Shown here piece after piece: positions 18,757 to 26,925 of a stretch of 64,000 nucleotides of DNA. The position numbers and the translations under genes were made by a program. The DNA is from Devosia submarina. Lineage in GTDB: Bacteria; Pseudomonadota; Alphaproteobacteria; Rhizobiales; Devosiaceae. The stretch is from assembly GCF_003056345.1 (NCBI RefSeq), contig NZ_PYWB01000005.1, forward strand, positions 248,001 to 312,000. Direction: 5' to 3'. The notes under the pieces were generated by a model. The model was not told the DNA's origin, did not search any database, and saw nothing but the letters and a program-made list of their open reading frames with translations. Positions within the stretch are counted from its first letter, which is position 1. The number at the start of each line of letters is the position of its first letter.

Positions 18757-19179
18757 ATGCAGCAAGCGAGCAAAACCCTGAGCCTGCCGACAAGGGGGCA
18801 GGGGCTTTATGAATTTACCCAGGCCGTCTCCGACTTTGTCGCCGAGAGTGAAGTTTCCACAGGCCTGCTGACCGTTTTCGTGCGCCACACCTCGTGCTCC
18901 CTTCTGATCCAGGAAAACGCCGATCCCGATGTGCAAACCGATCTTCTCGGCTTTTTCCAGCGCATTGCGCCCGAAAGCATGGACTGGATCGTCCACACGA
19001 CCGAAGGGCCGGACGACATGCCCGCACACATCAAATCGGCCCTGACGCAAACCACCATCGGCATTCCCGTGCTTGGGGGCGAGCCGGTGCTGGGCATTTG
19101 GCAAGGCATTTATCTCTTTGAGCACCGCGATCGGCCCCATCGGCGCGAGATCGTGCTCCACATCATCGGAGACCGCTGA
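18757..19179 (+). CDS. yjbQ: YjbQ-family (UPF0047) protein
   Basis: 140 aa protein of the YjbQ family, annotated as secondary thiamine-phosphate synthase on the basis of weak activity in E. coli. Family motifs are present: GLLTVFVRHTSCSLLIQENADPDV, IVHTTEGPDDMPAHIKSAL and the C-terminal GTWQGIYLFEHR-type segment (here GIWQGIYLFEHRDRPHRREI). The length is typical. The stop codon directly abuts the ATG of the TauE/SafE gene, so they form an operon. Confidence 0.92.
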   Translation: MQQASKTLSLPTRGQGLYEFTQAVSDFVAESEVSTGLLTVFVRHTSCSLLIQENADPDVQTDLLGFFQRIAPESMDWIVHTTEGPDDMPAHIKSALTQTTIGIPVLGGEPVLGIWQGIYLFEHRDRPHRREIVLHIIGDR

Positions 19180-20010
19180 ATGAATTGGGCTGAACTGGCC
19201 AGCTATTGGCCATTCGTGCTGGGGCTCATGGTCACGGGGGTCTTTTCGGGGCTTGCCGCGGGCCTACTGGGCATTGGCGGTGGCGCGATCATCGTGCCCG
19301 CGCTTTCCACTTCGCTGGCGCTCCTGGGCTATGATTCCGATGTGGTCCAGCACGTCGCCGTCGGCACCTCGCTCGCCATCATCATTCCCACCGGTATCAT
19401 GAGCGCCCGCGCCCATCACAGGCGCGGTGCCCTGGACACCAAGACCCTGCGCCTCTGGGTGCCATTCATCGTCGCGGGCACCTTTATCGGCGGCCTGATG
19501 GCGGGCCTGTTCTCCGGCGACGTGCTGCGCGTGGTTTTTGCCGTTATGGCCTTCCTGATCGCCGGCAATATCGTTTTTGCCTGGCAGACCAAGGTCATGG
19601 GGCACCTGCATGGCTCGGGCCTCGCTCATCGCATTTCGGCGTTCGTCGTGGGCTATATTTCGTCCCTGATGGGGATCGGCGGCGGCTCGCTCAGCGTCCC
19701 TACGCTCGTGGCCTTTGGCGCCAGCATGCATGCCGCCGTCGGCACTTCGGCCGCGCTGGGTGTTGCCATCGCACTCTCGGGAACTGCTGGCTTCATCATC
19801 TCGGGCTGGGGTCAATCCGGCCTGCCGCCGCTGAGCCTTGGCTACATCAACCTTGTCGCCATGGTGCTGGTCGCCATCCTCGCGGCCATCTTTGCCCCCT
19901 TCGGTGCAGCCCTTGCCCACAAGCTCGACCAGAAAACGCTCAAATACGTCTTCGCGGTGTTTCTGGTGGCCGTCGGGCTCAACATGCTGTGGAAAGTGCT
20001 GGCAGGCTAG
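19180..20010 (+). CDS. TauE/SafE-family membrane exporter
   Basis: 276 aa membrane protein of the TauE/SafE (DUF81) family, which moves sulfite or organosulfur anions in characterised cases. The internal duplication is clear: GLAAGLLGIGGGAIIVPALS in the first half and SSLMGIGGGSLSVPTLVAFG in the second. About eight membrane segments. The ATG follows the yjbQ stop with no gap. The substrate cannot be told from sequence. Confidence 0.9.
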   Translation: MNWAELASYWPFVLGLMVTGVFSGLAAGLLGIGGGAIIVPALSTSLALLGYDSDVVQHVAVGTSLAIIIPTGIMSARAHHRRGALDTKTLRLWVPFIVAGTFIGGLMAGLFSGDVLRVVFAVMAFLIAGNIVFAWQTKVMGHLHGSGLAHRISAFVVGYISSLMGIGGGSLSVPTLVAFGASMHAAVGTSAALGVAIALSGTAGFIISGWGQSGLPPLSLGYINLVAMVLVAILAAIFAPFGAALAHKLDQKTLKYVFAVFLVAVGLNMLWKVLAG

Positions 20011-20022
20011 CGCGCTACCGAT

Positions 20023-20108
20023 CGTCACCCTCGGGCTCGACCCGAGGGCACTTCACTTGCGGAGCGCCTGCTAGGTGCAAAGCCCTCAGGTCAGGCCCGA
20101 GGGTGACG
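20023..20108. repeat. Palindromic repeat B, copy 2
   Basis: 86 bp with inverted ends (CGTCACCCTCGGGCTCGACCC and its near complement ending GGGTGACG) and the central CTTGCGGAGCG shared with the copies at 2476-2560 and 60770-60855. It sits 13 bp after the TauE/SafE stop and could fold into a terminator-like structure. Nothing else is recognisable up to 20231. Confidence 0.75.
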
Positions 20109-20231
20109 ATCCAGCTCGGGGAACTGCCGGTTCTAACTGCAAGCTACTAAAATCGGTTGGTGGGGACGGTTTGACTACGGTGGTCCGTCCCCACCGCCCA
20201 AGCCCCCTCATGGGAGGGGAATTGGGAACGT

Positions 20232-20951
20232 TTAGTTCGTGGGCTCTGCGAGTTCCCACTGAACTGTTACGTTGATCGAAAAACTCAATTCGCCCGCTTC
20301 AACGGGCACCGAAGCCGCTGCGGCCTCGGCGCGCATGGCGTACATAGGCATGGGCGGGGGCTGGTTAAAGCTCTGCGATTCAGAAATCGAGACGAGTTCC
20401 GCCAGCGAGCTGTCGGCAGCCTCGGCATAAAGCCCGGCCTTTTCGCGCGCATCGGCAAAGGCCAGACGCCGCGCATCGTCAAGCAAATCGCTGGGGTCCG
20501 CCACGGAGAACGAAATGCCGTTGATGGTGTTGGCGCCGACCGTTACGGCCTTGTCCAGGATCGTGCCGAGCGCTTCGAGATCGCGCACCGAAAGGGTGAC
20601 CGAGTTCGTCACCTGGTAGCCAGCGATCTTGGGAGGCCGCGTATAGCCATTCTCGTCGCGCTCGTCGGTGTAGACATAGTCCGGATTGACTGAAAAACCC
20701 GAGGTCTGGATATCGCGTGCCTCGATACCTGATTCCTTGAGCGTGTTGACCAGCTCGGCCATAGCGGCAGAATTGGCATCAAGCGCCTCGCGCGCTGTTG
20801 CTCCTTGCGTGGTCACGCCCGAGGTGATGATCGCCATGTCAGGCGCGGCGCGCACTTCGCCAATTCCATCGATAGTGATCGTGCCGGCATAGGCGGGCAG
20901 GGCAAGGCTCCCGACAAGGGCGAGGGGGGCAAGGGCAAGCAGGTGACGCAT
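20232..20951 (-). CDS. SIMPL (DUF541) domain periplasmic protein
   Basis: 239 aa exported protein. A signal peptide (MRHLLALAPLALVGSLALPAYA) precedes a SIMPL/DUF541 domain reading TITIDGIGEVRAAPDMAIITSGVTTQGATAREALDANSAAMAELVNTLKESGIEARDIQTSGFSVNPDY, with the C-terminal ADAREKAGLYAEAADSSLAELVSISES. Homologues include E. coli YggE, associated with oxidative-stress protection. GGAG lies 8 nt before the ATG at 20951, which I prefer to a TTG two codons upstream. Confidence 0.92.
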   Translation of the reverse strand: MRHLLALAPLALVGSLALPAYAGTITIDGIGEVRAAPDMAIITSGVTTQGATAREALDANSAAMAELVNTLKESGIEARDIQTSGFSVNPDYVYTDERDENGYTRPPKIAGYQVTNSVTLSVRDLEALGTILDKAVTVGANTINGISFSVADPSDLLDDARRLAFADAREKAGLYAEAADSSLAELVSISESQSFNQPPPMPMYAMRAEAAAASVPVEAGELSFSINVTVQWELAEPTN

Positions 20952-21130
20952 TGGCAAACTCCAAAAGTTCGGGGGGACTACTCCCCATCCATTGCGTCAG
21001 TATTGCGGCCAAGATGAACCTGGCTTGAACAGCTTGTGGACAATCACCCCGCCAAAAGTATGACTTATCGCACTTGCCGGTCCTGCCCCGGTGCGGTACT
21101 CACAGCCAGCACAATTTCGAGGGGAAGCAG

Positions 21131-22282
21131 ATGAGCACAAGGCACTATCCGGACGGCGTTCTTGTTGGGCGTGCCCGCGTGCCCGGCCAGGCTTGCCCCC
21201 GCATCGTCACGGTGCGCAATGGCGAACTGTTCGACATCACCGCCAAGGGCTTTGCCACCGTCCGCGACATTGCCGAAAGCGGCAAGGCGGCCGAGCATGT
21301 GCGCAATGCCTCGGGCACCAGCCTTGGCAATGCCGACGCCATTGTGGCCAACAGCCTTGCCGCGAGCCACGATCCATCCCAGCCGAGCCTGCTTTCCCCC
21401 ATCGACCTGCAATCCATCAAGGCGTCCGGCGTCACCTTCGTTGTTTCGCTCCTTGAGCGCGTGATCGAAGAGCAGGCCCGGGGCGACAAGGCGCGCGCCG
21501 ATAGTTTGCGTGGTGAAATCCTCGACCTCATCGGCACGGACCTTTCCGAACTCGTCCCGGGCTCCGAAACCGCTGCGAAGGTCAAGGCTGCCCTGATCGA
21601 GAAGGGCGTCTGGAGCCAGTATCTGGAAGTGGGCATCGGGCCTGACGCCGAGATCTTCACCAAGGGCCAGCCCATGAGCTCGGTCGGCTATGGCGCTGAA
21701 GTCGGCCTTCATCCCATTTCGAGCTGGAACAATCCCGAGCCCGAAGTTGCGCTTCTTGTGACCAGCAAGGGCGAAATCATCGGCGCAACCCTTGGCAATG
21801 ACGTAAACCTGCGCGACGTTGAAGGCCGCTCGGCCCTGCTCCTGGGCAAGGCCAAGGACAACAATGCCTCTGCGTCCCTGGGGCCCTTCGTACGCCTGTT
21901 CGATGGCGATTTCACGCTCGACAGTGTCAAGCAATCCGAGATCGCGCTGCGCGTTGAAGGGCAGGACGGCTTCGTGCTCGAAGGGCATTCCTCCATGAGC
22001 CAGATTTCGCGCACGCCCGAATCCCTCGTCGCGGCCACCATTGGCGGACACCACCAATACCCCGATGGCCTGGTGCTCTATCTCGGCACCATGTTCGCCC
22101 CGGTGAAAGACCGCGATGGCGCCGGCAAGGGCTTCACTCACAAGCTGGGCGACGTTGTCACCATCTCGACATCCGAGCTTGGCACCCTATCTAACACTGT
22201 AAACCTCTCCACCCAGTGTCCGCCCTGGACCTATGGCACCAGCCATTTGCTGCGCGACCTCGCCAAGGCTGACCTCCTCTAG
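21131..22282 (+). CDS. Fumarylacetoacetate hydrolase-family protein (possible 2-keto-3-deoxy sugar-acid dehydratase)
   Basis: 383 aa protein of the FAH superfamily. The metal and active-site region is in the C-terminal half: VGLHPISSWNNPEPEVALLVTSKGEIIGATLGNDVNLRDVEGRSALLLGKAKDNNASASLGP and GTMFAPVKDRDGAGKGFTHKLGDVV. It resembles Caulobacter XylX-type 2-keto-3-deoxy-pentonate dehydratases. The next gene, 23 bp downstream, is an aldehyde dehydrogenase of the type that oxidises alpha-ketoglutaric semialdehyde, which is the following step in the Weimberg pathway, so this role is a reasonable inference. GAGGGGAAG precedes the ATG. Confidence 0.85.
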   Translation: MSTRHYPDGVLVGRARVPGQACPRIVTVRNGELFDITAKGFATVRDIAESGKAAEHVRNASGTSLGNADAIVANSLAASHDPSQPSLLSPIDLQSIKASGVTFVVSLLERVIEEQARGDKARADSLRGEILDLIGTDLSELVPGSETAAKVKAALIEKGVWSQYLEVGIGPDAEIFTKGQPMSSVGYGAEVGLHPISSWNNPEPEVALLVTSKGEIIGATLGNDVNLRDVEGRSALLLGKAKDNNASASLGPFVRLFDGDFTLDSVKQSEIALRVEGQDGFVLEGHSSMSQISRTPESLVAATIGGHHQYPDGLVLYLGTMFAPVKDRDGAGKGFTHKLGDVVTISTSELGTLSNTVNLSTQCPPWTYGTSHLLRDLAKADLL

Positions 22283-22305
22283 ATTGCTTCCGAAAGGCAC
22301 ATACA

Positions 22306-23745
22306 ATGGCTGAACTGCACAAAAACCTCATAAACGGGGAATGGGTCGGCACGGATGGCGTGGAAAACATCAACCCGTCCAACACTGCCGAAGTCGTGGG
22401 GCTTTATGCCCGCGCCACGGCCGAAGAAACCAAGCAGGCTATCGCGGCTGCCAAGGCAGCCTTCCCCGCCTGGTCGCGCTCGGGCATTCTTGAGCGCCAT
22501 GCAATCCTCTCCAAGGCTTCGCAGGAAATCACCGCCCGCAAGCAGGAACTGGGCGAGCTGCTGAGCCGCGAAGAAGGCAAGACCCTCCCCGAAGGTATTG
22601 GCGAGGTTACCCGCGCCGCGCAGATCTTTGATTTCTTTGCTGGGGAAACCCTGCGCCTGGCTGGCGAAGTGCTTCCCTCCGTGCGCCCCGGCGTTGGCGT
22701 CGAGATCACCCGCGAGCCCGTGGGCGTTATCGGCATCATCACGCCCTGGAACTTCCCTATCGCCATCCCGACCTGGAAAATTGCTCCGGCGCTGGCCTAT
22801 GGCAACACCGTCGTGATCAAGCCGGCCGACCTCGTGCCCGGCTCCACCTGGGCCATTGTGGACATTCTCGTCCGCGCCGGCCTGCCCAAGGGCGTGCTCA
22901 ACCTCGTCATGGGCAAGGGCTCGGTTGTGGGCCAGACCATGCTCGAAAGCAAGGACGTCAATGCCATCAGCTTCACCGGCTCGGTGGGCACGGGCAAGCG
23001 CGTCGCCTCGGCCTCGCTTGAAGTTGGCCGCAAGTTCCAGCTTGAAATGGGCGGCAAGAACCCGACCATCGTGCTTGATGACGCCGACCTCAAGGTCGCC
23101 GTGGAGTCGGTTGCCCAGTCCGCCTTCTTCTCGACCGGCCAGCGTTGCACGGCCTCCTCGCGCATCATCGTTACGGAAGGCATTCACGACCAGTTCGTCG
23201 AGGCCCTCGCCGAGCGTGCCCGCAACCTGCGCGTGGGCAATGCCCTCGACAAAGACACTGAGATCGGCCCCGTGGTCGATCCGAGCCAGCTCAAGCAGGA
23301 CACCGACTATATCGAGATCGGCAAGCAGGAAGGCGCGAAGCTCGTTGCCGGCGGCGAACTGGTGAAAAAGGAAACCGAAGGCTATTTCCTCCAGCCAACC
23401 CTGTTCACCGAAGCCAACAACCAGATGCGCATTTCCCGCGAGGAAATCTTCGGGCCCGTGGCCTCCGTGATCCGCGTCAAGGACTACGAGGAAGCGCTCG
23501 CCGTCTCCAACGACACCGATTTCGGCCTCTCCGCCGGTATCGTCACGACGTCGCTGAAATACGCCACCCATTTCAAGCGCAATGCCGAAGCAGGGATGGT
23601 GATGGTCAACGTTCCGACCGCCGGCGTCGACTTCCACGTCCCCTTCGGCGGCCGCAAGGGTTCCTCCTATGGCCCACGCGAGCAGGGCAAGTACGCTGCC
23701 GAATTCTTCACTGTCGTGAAGACCGCCTATACCGCTGCCGGCTAA
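22306..23745 (+). CDS. Aldehyde dehydrogenase (alpha-ketoglutaric semialdehyde dehydrogenase-like)
   Basis: 479 aa NAD(P)+-dependent aldehyde dehydrogenase. Cofactor and catalytic motifs are intact: TPWNFPIAIPTWK, FTGSVGTGKRVA, the general-base E247 in LEMGGKNP, nucleophile C281 in GQRCTASSR, and EEIFGPVASVI. The fold and length fit KGSADH/succinate-semialdehyde types. It forms an operon with the preceding FAH-family gene and ends at a strong terminator. The substrate is inferred from that pairing; no sugar transporter or regulator is adjacent to confirm it. Confidence 0.92.
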   Translation: MAELHKNLINGEWVGTDGVENINPSNTAEVVGLYARATAEETKQAIAAAKAAFPAWSRSGILERHAILSKASQEITARKQELGELLSREEGKTLPEGIGEVTRAAQIFDFFAGETLRLAGEVLPSVRPGVGVEITREPVGVIGIITPWNFPIAIPTWKIAPALAYGNTVVIKPADLVPGSTWAIVDILVRAGLPKGVLNLVMGKGSVVGQTMLESKDVNAISFTGSVGTGKRVASASLEVGRKFQLEMGGKNPTIVLDDADLKVAVESVAQSAFFSTGQRCTASSRIIVTEGIHDQFVEALAERARNLRVGNALDKDTEIGPVVDPSQLKQDTDYIEIGKQEGAKLVAGGELVKKETEGYFLQPTLFTEANNQMRISREEIFGPVASVIRVKDYEEALAVSNDTDFGLSAGIVTTSLKYATHFKRNAEAGMVMVNVPTAGVDFHVPFGGRKGSSYGPREQGKYAAEFFTVVKTAYTAAG

Positions 23746-23771
23746 TCCGGCCGGGCGAGTTGAGCATCACA

Positions 23772-23800
23772 ACCCGCGGACCTCGTCCGCGGGTTTTTTT
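23772..23800 (+). terminator. Rho-independent terminator of the FAH-ALDH operon
   Basis: CCCGCGGAC-CTC-GTCCGCGGG, a perfect 9 bp stem followed by seven T, 27 bp after the aldehyde dehydrogenase stop. The gap beyond it holds a short remnant of repeat C near 23848-23872. Confidence 0.93.
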
Positions 23801-23966
23801 GTTGGCGCCGGCAGGCGCAATTCCTCACCGGGGCCCCACAAGCACGATGTCACCCTGCGCTCGACCCGAAGCCAATTCCGATATGCCCACGATCGCTGTG
23901 GGTATCTTTTAACATGGGTTGCACGCTGGAACGGGTTTCATTAACCCTATTTTGCGGAGGGGCTCC

Positions 23967-24113
23967 ATGATCCACAAATTGATAGTGCCACGGCAAGCAG
24001 AACCCATCGTGCGCAAGCAGCTGGCCCAGCACGACAACCATGTGCTTCGTGCCCTCAAGGTCAAAGCCATGCACCGCGCCATCAACGAATTCGCCGCAGC
24101 CTATTGCCCATAG
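23967..24113 (+). CDS. Possible 48-aa small protein
   Basis: A 48 aa reading frame, MIHKLIVPRQAEPIVRKQLA then QHDNHVLRALKVKAMHRAIN and an end reading EFAAAYCP, starts 6 nt after a strong GGAGGGG ribosome binding site. It is basic, probably helical, with no membrane segment and no family I recognise. A more upstream ATG exists but lacks a ribosome binding site. Evidence is the site and composition only. Confidence 0.5.
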   Translation: MIHKLIVPRQAEPIVRKQLAQHDNHVLRALKVKAMHRAINEFAAAYCP

Positions 24114-24254
24114 CGGCCTTTCAAGCCAGAGGCGTCGTGCCCTTCGGCCGCATCCCGTTCGGCTCCCGCCTGAATTCGGGTTCCCCATAGACCCATGCGC
24201 CTTGCCAAGCGTTGAGCCCTCGCTCTAGACCAGCATCTAGTCCGAGGAATGCCC

Positions 24255-25880
24255 ATGTCCGACCGCTCGTCCCTTTTGACGCCGTTCCGCCACGAGACCT
24301 TTCGGCTCTTGTGGATGGCAACGCTGGTGTCCAATCTGGGCGGCCTGGTGCAGTCGGTGGGCGCCGGCTGGATGATGACGACGCTGACCGACTCGCACAA
24401 CATGGTGGCGCTGGTGCAGGCGTCTACCACCTTGCCCATCATGATCTTCTCGCTCGCGGCGGGTGCCCTGGCCGACAATTTTGATCGTCGCACCGTGATG
24501 ATCATTGCCCAAACCGGCATGATGATTGTTTCGCTTCTGCTTGCCGCCATGGCCATCATGGGGCTGCTCAGCCCCTGGCTTCTTCTCACCTTTACCTTCC
24601 TGATCGGCTGCGGCACGGCCTTGTTCAATCCGTCCTGGCAGGCCTCCATGGGCGATATCGTGCCGCGCACGGATCTGCCCAATGCGGTGACGCTCAATTC
24701 TGTTGGCTTCAACATGATGCGCAGCGTCGGCCCTGCAATCGGTGGGCTCATTGTCGCCCTGGCAAGTGCCGGCGCCGCGTTTGCCTTCAATGCCGTCAGC
24801 TATATCCCGCTGATCTTTTCCCTTTGGCGCTGGAAGCCCGAGCCAAGCGCCGCGCGATTGCCGCGCGAGGATTTCGCCAGCGCCATGTGGGCGGGGGTCC
24901 GCTATGTCTCGCTTTCGCCCCACCTCACAATCGTTCTTTTCCGCGCCCTGCTGTTTGGCCTTGCAGCCATTTCCGTGCTGGCGCTGCTGCCTTCGGTCGC
25001 CAATGACTATGTAGGGGGCGGCGCGCTCGTCTATGGCACGCTCCTGGGCTGTTTCGGGCTTGGCGCAATCGGTGGCGCGTTTCTCAATGGCCGCATCCGC
25101 GAGCGCTACAGCAATGAAGCCATTGTCCGCCTCGCCAGCATTGGCTTTGCCGTGTCCTGCGTCGGGTTGGGCTTTAGCCGCGATCCCATTCTGAGCCATA
25201 TGGTGCTGCTGCCCGCCGGCGCGTGCTGGGTCCTTTCGCTGTCCCTGTTCAACGTTTCGGTGCAGCTATCAACCCCGCGCTGGGTGGTCGGCCGAGCGCT
25301 GGCGCTCTACCAAACGGCAACTTTTGGCGGCATGGCAGCTGGCAGCTGGCTCTGGGGCGTCACCGCCGATACGCTTGGGCCCGATGGCGCTTTGGGCTGC
25401 GCCGGCCTTGTCTTGCTGGTTTGCGCTGTGGTCGGCCTGCGCCTGCCGCTGCCCCAGTTCAACACGCGCGACCTCAACCCGATCAACACCTTCAGCGAAC
25501 CCGTGCTGCGCCTAGATGTGCGCCCCCGCAGCGGCCCCATCATGGTCATGGTGGATTACCGGATCGACCAGTCAGATATCGGCAAATTCCTGGCCCTGAT
25601 GATGGATCGCCGCCGTATTCGCCGTCGTGACGGTGCACGGCAATGGGCGCTTCTGCGCGATCTGGAGGAGCCCGATCTGTGGGTCGAGAGCTACCACGTC
25701 CCCACCTGGATCGATTATCTGCGCCACAACATGCGCCGCACCAAGGCCGACGCCGAAAATGTCGAGCAACTGCGCGCCCTCCACCGCGGCCCCGGCAGCC
25801 CCAAGGTGCACCGCATGATCGAACGGCAAATCGTTCCGCTGAGCGACGACACGCCCTTGCGGGATACGCCGGAGGTGTGA
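24255..25880 (+). CDS. MFS transporter (EntS-like, MFS_3) with C-terminal extra domain
   Basis: 541 aa transporter. The first 400 residues are an MFS_3/EntS-like core with about 12 membrane segments (RHETFRLLWMATLVSNLGGLVQSVGAGWMM, then ADNFDRRTVMI). After about 415 comes a soluble tail of roughly 120 residues, RSGPIMVMVDYRIDQSDIGKFLALMMDRRRIRRRDGARQWALLRDLEEPDLWVESYHVPTWIDYLRH, resembling an antibiotic-biosynthesis-monooxygenase-type dimeric barrel. This layout occurs in a subset of MFS_3 proteins; the tail's role is unknown. I chose the ATG at 24255, which has GAGG 7 nt upstream, over one at 24249. Confidence 0.9.
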   Translation: MSDRSSLLTPFRHETFRLLWMATLVSNLGGLVQSVGAGWMMTTLTDSHNMVALVQASTTLPIMIFSLAAGALADNFDRRTVMIIAQTGMMIVSLLLAAMAIMGLLSPWLLLTFTFLIGCGTALFNPSWQASMGDIVPRTDLPNAVTLNSVGFNMMRSVGPAIGGLIVALASAGAAFAFNAVSYIPLIFSLWRWKPEPSAARLPREDFASAMWAGVRYVSLSPHLTIVLFRALLFGLAAISVLALLPSVANDYVGGGALVYGTLLGCFGLGAIGGAFLNGRIRERYSNEAIVRLASIGFAVSCVGLGFSRDPILSHMVLLPAGACWVLSLSLFNVSVQLSTPRWVVGRALALYQTATFGGMAAGSWLWGVTADTLGPDGALGCAGLVLLVCAVVGLRLPLPQFNTRDLNPINTFSEPVLRLDVRPRSGPIMVMVDYRIDQSDIGKFLALMMDRRRIRRRDGARQWALLRDLEEPDLWVESYHVPTWIDYLRHNMRRTKADAENVEQLRALHRGPGSPKVHRMIERQIVPLSDDTPLRDTPEV

Positions 25881-25923
25881 GGAAGGCTTTCGGTCTCTTG
25901 CACCAGACGCCCCACAACCCCGA

Positions 25924-26044
25924 TGTCATCCCGGCCTTGAGCCGGGATCCATCTCGAGATCTGGACACAGCTGCAAGGTGTCAGAAGAACCACTTGTGAG
26001 ATGGCCGCATCTCAGTCTGGATCCCGGCGCAAGGCCGGATGGCA
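25924..26044. repeat. Palindromic repeat C, copy 2
   Basis: Ends are inverted: TGTCATCCCGGCCTTGAGCC at the left and GGCGCAAGGCCGGATGGCA at the right, with a further GAGATGGCCGCATCTC hairpin inside. It is related to 2321-2442 and lies between the convergent MFS and phoB genes. Confidence 0.65.
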
Positions 26045-26068
26045 TTGCGGCAAAGCCCGATCTATCTC

Positions 26069-26087
26069 TCCCCCTTCCAGGGGGAGG
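26069..26087. repeat. Short palindrome E, variant copy
   Basis: CTCCCCCTTCCAGGGGGAG palindrome followed by GCTAGGTGGGGGTCC. The same unit of about 35 bp appears reverse-complemented at 60560-60594. Confidence 0.65.
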
Positions 26088-26103
26088 CTAGGTGGGGGTC
26101 CCC

Positions 26104-26805
26104 TCACACCAATTGCGCAAACCGTTCATCGAACGCATAGCCCGCGCCCCTAACCGTGCGGATCGGATCCACATCGCGCCCCCGGTTCAGCGCCCGGCGG
26201 AGCCGCCCGATATGGACGTCCACCGTTCGCTCATCCACATAAACCTCGTTGCCCCAGACACCATCGAGCAGCTGTTCGCGCGAATAGACCCGCCCGGGAT
26301 GGCGCATCAGATATTCCAGCAGCCGGTATTCCGTTGGCCCCAAATGCACATCGCGATTGGCGCGCCGGACGCGGTGGGTCGTCCGGTCCAGTTCCAAATC
26401 GCCCACCTTGAGCGCTGCCGTGACGAGGTTGGGGTTGGCCCGGCGCAGCAGGGCATGGATGCGGGCAAGAAGCTCGGGAATGGAAAACGGCTTGACCACA
26501 TAATCATCCGCGCCGGTCGCGAGCCCCCGCACGCGCTCTTCTTCTTCGCCCCGCGCCGTCAGCATGATGATGGGAATTCGCGCGGTTTCTCCCCGGGCCC
26601 GCCAGCGGCGGCATAATTCAATTCCGGAAATCTCGGGCAGCATCCAGTCGAGCAGGATCAGATCGGGCAGCTTTTCCTGGATAGCCTGCTGCGCCTCCTC
26701 GCCGGTTTCCGCCGTCACGACACGGAAGCCCTCGGCTTCAAGGTTGTAGCGCAAGAGAATGGCGATATCGCCTTCGTCTTCAACAACAAGAATAGTGGCA
26801 GGCAT
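26104..26805 (-). CDS. phoB: Phosphate regulon response regulator PhoB
   Basis: 233 aa OmpR-type response regulator that activates Pho genes under phosphate limitation. The receiver domain has D10-E11, phosphoacceptor D53 (LILLDWMLPE), T83 and K105 (DYVVKPF). The winged-helix domain includes GPTEYRLLEYLMRHPGRVYSREQLLDGVWG and VDVHIGRLRRAL. The start ATG at 26805 fits the family length. It is last in the pst-pho gene order, 120 bp after phoU, and may have some independent expression. A phoR sensor gene is not nearby. Confidence 0.96.
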   Translation of the reverse strand: MPATILVVEDEGDIAILLRYNLEAEGFRVVTAETGEEAQQAIQEKLPDLILLDWMLPEISGIELCRRWRARGETARIPIIMLTARGEEEERVRGLATGADDYVVKPFSIPELLARIHALLRRANPNLVTAALKVGDLELDRTTHRVRRANRDVHLGPTEYRLLEYLMRHPGRVYSREQLLDGVWGNEVYVDERTVDVHIGRLRRALNRGRDVDPIRTVRGAGYAFDERFAQLV

Positions 26806-26861
26806 GGGGGTGCTTCCCATTAGCTGAAGGCGAATTTTGTCGCCCATTTGGGTGTCGAGGT

Positions 26862-26881
26862 GACTGTTGGTGATAACAGTC
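26862..26881 (-). other. Hairpin in the phoU-phoB gap
   Basis: GACTGTT/AACAGTC, a perfect 7 bp inverted repeat around a 6 nt loop. It resembles PHO half-sites, but the 13 bp spacing does not match the 11 bp PHO box periodicity, so it is better read as an mRNA hairpin or another operator. Confidence 0.35.
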
Positions 26882-26925
26882 TGCTAACCGCAAGCGCTCA
26901 GATGCTAGTGCAGGTGAACGCGGTT

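Noticed and set aside
22279-23637. 452-aa antisense frame inside the aldehyde dehydrogenase gene
   Set aside because: Sense gene has all catalytic motifs; antisense has none.
26862-26881. Second PHO box upstream of phoB
   Set aside because: Half-site spacing is 13 rather than 11 and the pair is inverted, not direct; kept only as a hairpin.
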